This document shows positions 55,794 through 64,000 of a stretch of 64,000 bases of DNA, in pieces. The translations under genes were made by a program, and so were the position numbers. The DNA lies in NCBI GenBank assembly GCA_036925085.1, contig JAUPFP010000001.1, positions 16,028,842-16,092,841 on the forward strand. Direction: 5' to 3'. The notes beneath the pieces are model-generated. The model made no database searches and was not told where the DNA came from. It worked only from the letters and a program-made list of their open reading frames with translations. This DNA comes from Brachycybe producta (lineage: Eukaryota > Arthropoda > Diplopoda > Playtdesmida > Andrognathidae). Each line of letters starts with the position of its first letter. The first letter of the stretch is position 1.

Positions 55794-56255
55794 AGAGATT
55801 GAATGCAGTGCAAGAACTGCAACTGTTAGACGTCCTCAGCAGTTACTTTGATACACAGAAGCACCAGATTGTGAGCAACACTTTGTTTCTTACGCTTTTT
55901 CATCGGCACGAGGGAGGAACTTCAATCTACAAAATGAACTTGTTTACAAAACTTGTGTCGATGGCCATTTCTACAAAAGCAGTTGCAACATTGAACTGCA
56001 CCGCTGTCTGGATGCAGGTGTATAATATGCATACAATACTTTACTTAATATGAATGTTAAGGCGTCTGTATAAATATTTATTTTGTTTTTGTCCTCAAGA
56101 TGGCCCGCCTGCATTGTTATTATTAAGAGTTCCTTTATGAAGATAATTGAGTTGTGCCCAAGGATCTTATAAAACAGGATAATTTTTCCGCCGTCAATCA
56201 TTTTTGCGCCCCCCCCCCCCCCGACTTATTGCATAATTCTTTTTATAGCCTTAAA
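55794..56255 (+). repeat. Duplicated exon-2 segment, copy 2
   Basis: Partner of 53622-54081. Its left edge coincides with the splice acceptor and its right edge joins an LTR fragment at 56256. Confidence 0.95.
55796..56017 (+). CDS. Second copy of exon 2 of the 53363 gene
   Basis: 222 nt, same length and phase as 53624-53845, with intact AG (55794-55795) and GT (56018-56019). Two coding differences were noticed: Asn to His (QKNQ/QKHQ) and Leu to Phe (MNLL/MNLF). The frame is open throughout. It may be a real duplicated (possibly alternative) exon, or the second haplotype left in the assembly. Confidence 0.6.
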
Positions 56256-56542
56256 AAGGCCACCTTGGCCTCCAGCAAGGATGGTGTTCTCCAGTCTCCA
56301 GCCCACAACACACTGCCCAGCCTTAATGGCTGACTTGGCCATATAAGACCTCCAGGCAACTCCACCTGGAGGGGATAGTGGTCACTTCTGACCTCTCACC
56401 CATTGACTCCAATGGTGAGAGGTCTGCTGGCGCCAATATGGCGGCCGTCCCAACAGCCTACTGCATGCTGTCAGGCAGACCACCATAGGGAGTTCATCTG
56501 CTCAATCAAAAAAATTTCATTTGAGCATACCCGTTTGCCACA
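56256..56542 (-). repeat. LTR fragment (TGTGGCAAAC family), minus orientation
   Basis: On the minus strand it starts TGTGGCAAACGGG at 56542 and shares the GACGGCCGCCATATTGG, TCTCACCATTGGAGTCAATG and CTCCAGGTGGAGTTGCC blocks with 1120-1400. It lacks the 3' half of the LTR. Confidence 0.75.
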
Positions 56543-58640
56543 CTTGCACAACTACCTCACGATAGAGTACCTGCCCATGCCCAAAAGGCACGAGGGGAGT
56601 TAACCTCGTTTACTAGTAACCCTATCGCCCATGCCACTGACAAGCTTAAGACCATTACTTTGACCCGTGTCAACGATCATCTTAATCAGATGGTCATTCA
56701 AAAACACCAGCACTCAGAGTGCACCAAATAGCTCTGATGTTCAGGTATGTGCGACCGTAGTCTCCCACCATTGTTTTTCTGACCCTCATCCATTTTTCTG
56801 TTCATACCGGAGGGTCCTACCGGATGCTCAGTTGCCTGGGTTTCCACCTGAACTACTAGAGGCTTCTAGGGGCATATTCTATGGGCATATACCAAAACTC
56901 AAAGACCTGTATGATGGCCGCTGCCCAAGGTCTATATTGTCTACAACATAGCCAGTCCTCCCTGATGCACTCTTCACTCGGGAAGAACCTTAGATACCGG
57001 ATGGCATTCCTCCCCAACAACGTCCAAACTATATCATTCCATTTTACTATTTCCTTGATAGCTTTTGATCTGACATTTCTAGATGCTTGTCTGGCCATTT
57101 TTGAGGAGGTAACACAACCTTTTGGATTGTTCCCGTTGCTTGTTTGGATGTTGCTTCATTTAGTTGGCCATGCTCTCCCTGGAAGGTCACATTTACGGCA
57201 TTGTTTCCTCCTATTTTTGGCTCCTTTTTTCCGATCCTGTCCTATGGCATGTCAATGATGTTGGTGGTGACGGGTTACTTCAATTATTTTTCATCTTTCT
57301 TGGCCTTCATGTTCTAACAATGCCGTCATGACTTTGGGGGATCTTGTGGCTTCTCATTCGAGAACTTTTCTTTGTTGGGACAAGCATGTTTACTCACCAC
57401 TGGTCAGTGAGCATCTCTTGGAACCACGACTTCTGACAATAGATGGAGGTTTTTCCATTAGCGTTGGCAGGGTGAGCAGTCTGGCTGTGGACGTGTATCC
57501 ATTGATGATCCGCTGGTCCGCCATGGTCCAGCTGTGGGCAGGTGAGACTTCCCTGAAGGACTTTTTTTGGAGGGGCAGACACCTCTAGGAGACTTCCAGG
57601 TCGAGTATCCAACTCCACTGGAGGTCTTGCAAATTGCAGTGTGTAATATTGCTGGCCTGTTGTAGATGATGCTGGGTTTACAACTCCTCACTACTCCGGT
57701 GGTTCGAATAAGTGGCACCAAGTTTGTCGACTATTTTTGATGAGTCCCCTGAGGATTTTTGACTGAGGAATGGTGAAAGCTTGGCATTGCTGCCAGATGG
57801 AATTTCTGCAGCAATGGCATCATCGGCTTCTTCTCCAAACAGCATTTTCAGACAGTCGGAGTTACATTGGACTTCTTCAGCCTGCTCTTCTTTCTTTTTG
57901 CCTTTAGACTCCTTACTTTCATTAGAATTTGGCCTCTTCCACTCCATTTTGCAATTTGGATGCTGACTCTTTTCTTAAAAAATGAGAGATGTGCCTTTTG
58001 CATAATCTGTTTTTAAAGTGGTGTCCAAAATGGCAGTTTTGTTTTCACATTCTATGGGGTCTTTCAATCGAGTTTCCGGCTGGAAGAAGGATGAGTTTTT
58101 ATCTTTTTGGGACTTCTATCATTTTTTCCCTCTTCTCGATCTAATTTTGACGTTATTCCATTTCTCAAGGTGGTTTTAATGCTACATTTTTTCCTCCTGA
58201 AAACACATTGATTTTTTATGAGATCAATTAAAGGTTTTCCAAGTGTTTGCACATGGGGGTGGAACATGCCTCTTTCTTAGAGGCTTTTTCGGTCGCCCCG
58301 TATGTCTTCTGTCTTTTTTGAATGTCTTGTCATCTCCATTTGGATTTTATGCCAAATTTTATGGAGTTTTGCTGCATATGGTATGCCGACAGCTGTGGTG
58401 ACGTCTTCAATAATTGCTATTGTTTTTCTGGCTTTCAGATGGAACCTCTGACCTGTTGGAGTGATGACTTGAATCCGAAGGATGGGCATTCCTTTTTCTT
58501 TGTAAAGACAAGGAGAGACTAACTTCTTTTCTTTGGACCGTGTTTGCACATGAGTCGGTGAACTGTGGGCTACCTTTTTGTAGATTCTCCGTTGCACTGA
58601 TCTCGACTATTGCAACTTTCCTTAGGCCAGGCTAGGCTCC
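56543..58640 (-). other. Unidentified coding-like remnants
   Basis: Minus-strand frames such as 58277-58597 (MQRRIYKKVAHS; IQVITPTGQRFHLKARKT; KIWHKIQMEM), 58064-58267 and 57678-57947 (Lys/Glu-rich) look like decayed protein, but I cannot name the family. They lie between two LTR fragments of the same orientation (56542 and 58902), so they may be internal sequence of an LTR element. Confidence 0.35.
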
Positions 58641-58902
58641 AGCAGGTTGTTGACTGTAAGGCGATACCACTACCAACTGCCTGGATTATTGTTTGGCCTG
58701 GCCATTAAATACCTCCAGGGTACTCCACCTGGAGGGGACATTGGTAATGTCTGACCTCTCACCCATTCAATTTTATGGTGAGAGAGGGTCCACTGTGCAC
58801 AATGTGATTTCCTGGCTGCCTACTACATACAGCCTGACAGACAGCCATTGCGAATTCATCTGCTTCTTCAAATTAATGAAGGAGGCAAACCAGGCTGTCA
58901 CA
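58641..58902 (-). repeat. LTR start, minus orientation
   Basis: TGTGACAGCCTGG begins at 58902 (minus), preceded by the purine-rich GTAAGTTGAGAGGGT, so this is a 3' LTR. It shares TCTCACC.ATAAAATTGAATGG-type and CTCCAGGTGGAG blocks with the others. The 3' half is missing. Confidence 0.65.
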
Positions 58903-59860
58903 ACCCTCTCAACTTACATGTTCTGCCTTGTTAACTGGCTTTTGAGCCAGCCAGGGTTACTTCTGTCTGCCTAAGTTCCAGATGGCTTATCCGGTGGTGG
59001 ACCGAACACAGAGCCCATCCACGTTGCTGCCCACTGACGAGCCCACCACAGGCTCATCTGGTTTTACACAACCCAAGTCTGAAATTGAGAGCCGTCCTCT
59101 GAGTTGGTCCTAATGAAAATGTTGGAATGCCCACCAGGAGGATTTGTGGGTCTACATGTAGAATTCGACTTTTGAGGTCTATCAGGCAAGCCACAGTATT
59201 GGCTTCAATGCCTGGCAGGGGCGGAGTTACATACTCAGCCCTCATACCTCTTAAGTTTCATCTCGGCAGGCATGTGTGGGGCTGCACAGTGGGCTAGCAT
59301 CAAACTAAATCAAAACTAAATGCCTGCTGAACCAGGTTGACAAATACCGGCACTGGATAACTTCCACAACCGAATGCAATACCGATAGTATTGGTACCTC
59401 TCTATTTATGGCTGGTCCCTGCACAAACCAAGTCGGTTATTCAGGAAAACCTTGTCTGACTATGGAGGCTCTACACCAATATGCTTTCTCTCTGCCTCAG
59501 GCTGGGATAGCTGGATAGAACATCTGACCCTAGGGCATCCAAGGCCCCAATGCCAGAACTCGGAAAGAAGGGTGTACTGCCACTGGGAGTCATGAGACCA
59601 TGTTCTGGCGAAGGCTGCCCTCACTCTGAAGTACAGGCAAGCTCACCAGGTGGAGGGTTTTCACCGATCGAACTACCAGGCTAGATACCATGACAACCTT
59701 TGTAGATTATGTACACATTGTACATGGACTGACCATGCATTTTCACTGTTTTTGCATGATGGGTATGTTCCAGTTAGTTCCTGGCTGGCATGCCCTTAAT
59801 GTCATGCCGGGACTCCTCTTTTGCTGATTCGGTGCTCCTGCTTTCCACCCTCTGGGACTT
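58903..59860 (-). pseudogene. ORF-X C-terminal fragment (fourth copy)
   Basis: Minus strand: NNRLGLCRDQP (about 59425-59460) matches the NNRLGLWQDQPGM block, and EYVTPPLPGIEANTVACLID (about 59175-59235) matches QFITEPLPGCETEPVVTLVD of G1. Many stops. It abuts a purine tract and 3' LTR as in G1 and G2. Confidence 0.65.
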
Positions 59861-59939
59861 TCTATTGAGAAGTGATGGATCACCCTATCTTTCACGCTTG
59901 TCTTTCTTTGAAAAAAAAAATTTTCATCCAAACAATTAG

Positions 59940-60600
59940 CTCTAGAATGGCATTCCTCTACTGGAAATCTTGCTTGTGCATAAACTGTTCAACGATGCTT
60001 CCTTGGAATGTGTCTGGAAGTTTGTAGACCAGTTAGAACACCTTTGCTTACTGCAAGGCAAAGAAAAATATGGCTGGACTGGGCAAAAAAACATGCTAGT
60101 TGGTCCATTGAAAAGTTGAAAACTCATTTTTAAAAAGTGATGAATCAGAAATAAACTTGATTTATGCTTTTGGTGGTCAACATGTGCATTGGCATTTTGG
60201 TGAATCAATGAGCCACAAGTTCACCATTGGAACTGTAAAATTTCTGGAAAGTGTTATGGTTTGGGATTGCATTACTGCAAAAGGATTAGGTTGACTGGAA
60301 ATTGTTATTTGTATAGTTTGATGCTGTTGTTTACCAGGATATTCTGTCAAAAAAGTTTGTTACCAACAGTTGCTAATAAATTTCTGGAACAAGAATTCAT
60401 ATATTAAGATGATTCTGCACCTGCACATTGTGCTAAATCTACACAAACATGGATCACAAACCATAACATAAGTGTCTTGTCTTGCCCTGGAAATTTCCCA
60501 CACCTAAACCCATTTGAAAATTGTTGGATGATGCTAAAAAATAGTTGCCGAGAAAGCTCTCAAGAGAAAAGTGGAGATTATTGAGGCCAATATAAAGGTA
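59940..60600 (+). pseudogene. Tc1-like transposase, truncated by a Helitron
   Basis: Plus-strand pieces over several frames: an aromatic/basic stretch near 60050-60120, SDESEINLIYAFGGQHVHW (about 60140-60195, with the first Asp), ESVMVWDCITAKGLG (about 60248-60290), DDSAPAHCAKSTQTWITNHN (about 60408-60467, second Asp) and PHLNPFENCWMMLKN (about 60500-60545, third acidic residue). The order and motifs are those of Tc1-type DDE transposases. Stops and shifts occur, and the C-terminus is lost at 60600 where CTAG of the Helitron begins. Confidence 0.8.
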
Positions 60601-60975
60601 CTAGTGGGGTAACCCGTTATAAATGACGGGAGCATCTAGTTTAATTTTGTGTAACTGTCCAGTTGTCATGAAGTAATTCACCTTGACCGCTTGCATTTTT
60701 TATAAGCATATTGTTAAAGGTATGTGAAGACAGAGAGATAGTTGTGTGCCCCGCCCTTTTATGACTGTCAGACTAATTAAAAGTTGCTGGCCCTCATAAA
60801 AAAGTTGGTTAAAACGACTATCTTACGTCTTTACTTGCCTGTCCTTACTATTGTTCGGTTTCTTGGATCGTGAGAGTGCAACATAAAGTTGACCATGAGA
60901 AAAAAAAACTAAATAAATTTTAATCTGATTAAATTTTTGTCCTTGTTTGTAGTGTTATACACAGACAGACAAAGC
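60601..60975 (-). mobile_element. Helitron 3' end with helicase C-terminus
   Basis: On the minus strand, FFSHGQLYVALSRSKK (about 60850-60905) is motif VI of the Pif1-like helicase of Helitrons. About 250 bp later come the hairpin (60613-60618 with 60625-60630) and terminal CTAG at 60601-60604, followed by T. The element enters the Tc1 copy at an A/T site. The 5' part is missing at 60975. Confidence 0.85.
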
Positions 60976-61243
60976 TGTGATGACCCAGTTCTGCTCCTTT
61001 TAGTAGGAGCAGACTAAAGTCCTGTTGTCATCTGCTAGGCACCTGTAGTAGGCGGCCTGGCAGACGACAGAAAGGCTAGCAAGGGTTACTGTCCACCGCC
61101 AGGTGTGGCAACCTGGGGTAGTATATAATGGGTGGCGCCATTATATACTAGGCAGTAGAGTTCCTTTATAGAGAGTTGTGCCTACTATGCATTTGGACGC
61201 CATCTTGTGCTGAACGTATTTAGAGCAGGCATTCACTTATTAT
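60976..61243 (+). repeat. LTR fragment (TGTGATGACC family)
   Basis: Starts TGTGATGACCCAG and follows the 42054 LTR for about 200 bp, including TATATAATGG (about 61120). Hairpin T60990-C60997 with G61006-A61013. Truncated before the R region. Confidence 0.75.
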
Positions 61244-61833
61244 CTAAATTGTACAATTCTCTTTGAAATTTTGCACATTTCTTTTTTGATTAACATGAAA
61301 AACGCAAGTGTACGTAGAATTAGAAAAATAGAGCAGTAGGCTGAGCTTATTATGTTTATATCTTTTCAATAATCGTTTTATTGCATTTAAAAAGAATATT
61401 GTTTTGATGCAATAACTCACAAGACATCTCACAAATTAAAAAAAAATGTTTTATTTCTGAAAAATTAATCGATGTGTTACATATTCTGTATGAAAATAAA
61501 TGCAAATATTACAGACACGTATTAACAAGTTTTATTTTACTTACAATTGTACATAAAAACAAACATATTCTTTAATAATTTGATACCGTGACTCATAGCA
61601 ACAGATTTACTTCCAAGGTGGTTTCCTTTTCACTTAGCTTTAGTTCTCATTTGGTTTGTAACTTGCTTTGCAATATTATGCAACCGTACGTTTAAATAAT
61701 TCTGTATGATTCTAATTTTAATATTATGACATTTTGGAAAATGGATATGCTGAGTTTTATTTTCTACTTTATCACAAATTATATTTTAAATGTTGCTGTT
61801 TGGTTTTACATTTAACAAGGCAGGAGAGTTTAA
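61244..61833 (-). other. Probable 3' UTR of the P-like transposon
   Basis: AT-rich sequence after the transposase stop. Neither the 3' TIR nor an 8-bp duplication could be recognised. Confidence 0.35.
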
Positions 61834-64000
61834 TCAAAATACATTTTCTGTAACTAGTAGAAGATCCAAAACCTCCTTTGAGATACGAATCAAACTGCCA
61901 TATTTATATTCTTCCAGGTTAACTAAAACATCAATACCAATTATTCCAGTATCATTGACTGTCTTTACAGAACTTAAAGAAGCATTACAAAGAACATTGC
62001 GTTTTTCCAGCTTTCGAATAACATAACCTCCTATTTTGTACAAGACAGGTATTTCTAACTCCGCAATAACATTACCTCCTTGGAAATCTTTTATAAGAGA
62101 ATAGATGCGATCAGATTCAGTGTTATTGACTTTCATATCGTTTTTCACTGCAAGAAAATCTGCCAAAAATTCCCGGTCATCCGTATCATAACTAGCATTT
62201 CTGGATGATTTCAATAATTGTGCAACAGATATAAGTTTTAATGCTCTCTTGAACTGCAAAGGTGTTGGAGTGGGAGTCCTAATTCTGACACATGAAAATA
62301 GTGGCTAAATCGAGATGTTAAAATGAACTCATACTTTTTGCTTTCTAAAAGAACAGCTTGAATCTGGAGTATGGTGGTTGTTGATAAGATAACTGCAGAC
62401 TGCCAAGGTTTCCAACGACCAACATCTAAGTTTTGAAATAAATCAACTACAAACTTTAAAAACTCAACAACCTCTAAATGCTTAGTCTTGTTTAAGTTAC
62501 TCACAGCTAGTACTGGACTTCTGGATGTCATTAGATCATACCACCTCCGTATATGTCCAAAACTAAGCGGTTGTAAGAGCTTCATTTTCTAATTCACCAG
62601 TCTTAACTAAGTAATGCAATGCACTGCAGACATCTGAATGTATTATTTTCATTGCAATAGAGACCTTCATTTTATCAAAATGATTTGGTTCAAGATGTTC
62701 TTTTGTCAACCCATTAGCTAATTTTAATTCTTTAGTCTTATCGTACTCAACAAGTTCACGTAGGTATTGGAAACAAACCTCATCAGTACGCAATGCATAC
62801 TTCTCCACATAACATTTGGGAATCTTTATTACTTCAGAAGAAATTATTGCATTTATAATATTTTTTATATAATGTGAGGAACATCTGACATAAAAAAAGT
62901 TCCTGGTCTACATTTACAGGGTTTTTGATGTGGTTTACTAGTTTTGCATGCCTATTGCATGTAATGCCAAATGATTTCCACATGGCCCTGTTCATAGCAC
63001 CCATGTCATTGGTAATACATAAAACATTTAGGCCAGCAGATTTTGTTAAACTGATAATTTCAGTGATGATGGGCTTCATTTTAGAACCATCAGTTGAATT
63101 GCCAGTAAAATAATATCCAACTATCTGTTTCCACCGAGTACTAATGCCTGTAAGCATAAAAACTAATGCATGTGTTCCAGTTCCGTCATGAGCAGGGAAG
63201 TCTACATTGCCTACAAACCCTCCACTGCCAGCATCATATTCATAACCTTTCTTTAGTGCCATCTCATCAACAGTTAACACACATTCATGCTCTTGTTCAC
63301 AAAAATTGCCAACCTTAAATTTGAGATTTTCATACACATCATACAATATGCCACTTTCAAAATTTGAATTCTGCAGTCTTTTTTGTAATGTCCTCACTGC
63401 TGGTAATGGATAACCTTTTTCCAACAAGGCCTTGTATCCATTTGTGCCACAAGAAAACCAAAGTTGCAGACCTTTAATGGATTCAGATTGCCATTCTAAT
63501 CTCTTACGTGCCGATTTCCGAATATGGTTAATTTGATCAGTTTTTAGAAACCTGGCCATGTTGTGTGACTGCTCACGAAGTTCTTTCTTAGCTTGACAGA
63601 GTTTTGTTTGAGCCAGCTTATTTACTTTCTTTAATTGAATGATCTGCCTTTGAAGTTTGTTCACATAATCATGGTCTACTTCTGAACTGCTCTTTCCATT
63701 TTCCAGATCTTGTGAAAGGCAAATAAATTCTACAAATAACAAAAGAAAATACTGTAGAATGCAGTTCAAAGAGGCTGCATAAATAGTACTGTTTACCTGA
63801 GCATTCTGTGTTCCCAACAGTTGAATTGATGTCCATCTCATCAGTTGCTTTCTGTGATGACCAGCCATATACGTGGTCGTGTTGAACATTCTTCTTTTTC
63901 GATGGCTCATTCTCAATGGCATTTTAACATTTCCTCTTTAAAGATGATTTTCTTTGTTTGGCTTGTTTTATGTGCTGAAATATTGTTGGGATGGAAGTAC
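61834..64000 (-). pseudogene. P-element/THAP9-like transposase, 5' end beyond window
   Basis: Exon 1 (63797-64000, partial) opens with SIPTIF at about 63980-63995, the end of a THAP zinc-finger domain, then a basic linker, an in-frame TAA at 63924-63926 and QHDHVYGWSSQ. A 67-bp intron (63730-63796) follows, joining in phase. Exon 2 has a coiled coil (VNKLQRQIIQLKKVNKLAQT), then KRLEWQSESIKGLQLWFSCG, VLTVDEMALKKGYEYD, GTHALVFMLTG and FTGNSTDG, the P-element catalytic region. Downstream come EHLEPNHFDKMKVSIAMKII, RRWYDLMTSRSP and PLQFKRALKLISVAQ, reached through at least four frameshifts (one at a 7-A run, 62892-62898). YVIRKLEKRNVLC lies near the end. THAP9 and P transposases are GTP-dependent DNA transposases. 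Inactive here. Confidence 0.88.

Overview
The window is a piece of an animal nuclear genome, most likely an invertebrate. The genes have short GT-AG introns (67-73 bp), and the mobile-element mix is typical of metazoans: R2, CR1 and RTE LINEs, Gypsy-type LTR elements, and hAT, Tc1, P/THAP, CACTA-like, Helitron and tyrosine-recombinase elements. I cannot name the species. No tRNA, rRNA, CRISPR or bacterial-style operon was seen.

Host genes are few. A minus-strand gene at 4639-5070 holds the first three coding exons of an RRP7A-like ribosome-biogenesis protein. A plus-strand gene at 53363-53845 holds the first two coding exons of a helical protein I do not recognise; its second exon occurs again, almost unchanged, at 55796-56017. 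A related repeat lies just upstream of both genes in the same orientation, and a third copy lies at 10895-11080.

Layout. 1-4.6 kb: hAT fragment, Helitron end, and a CR1/L2-type LINE split by a solo LTR. 4.6-6.4 kb: RRP7A-like gene and a 1-kb inverted-repeat element. 6.4-9.9 kb: R2-type LINE. 10.4-13.7 kb: hAT MITE, promoter repeat, and a TIR element filled with a GATATC-rich higher-order repeat. 13.7-21.5 kb: CR1 LINE with an SGNH esterase ORF1, split by an LTR element (G1). 21.7-27 kb: shredded Gypsy elements. 27.5-48.4 kb: tyrosine-recombinase element split by a 16,149-bp CACTA-like transposon, which itself contains an RTE LINE, a Gypsy element (G2, inserted in the RTE tail) and a second Gypsy element (G3). 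48.4-59.9 kb: more Gypsy and LTR debris around the host exons. 59.9-61.2 kb: Tc1 cut by a Helitron, then an LTR fragment. 61.2-64 kb: P-element/THAP9-like transposase gene running off the right edge.

The most notable systems are four. (1) The CACTA-like element pairs a BEN-domain gene with a divergently transcribed transposase-like gene; its TIRs, 2-bp TSD and a paralogous empty site can be read directly. (2) A long accessory ORF ('ORF-X') lies between integrase and 3' LTR, shared by diverged Gypsy-type elements and present at four places. (3) The LTRs and leaders carry hairpins whose stems are kept while their sequences change. (4) The tyrosine-recombinase gene has a C2H2 finger and is flanked by several kinds of tandem repeat. 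Nearly all element genes are broken by stops or frameshifts.
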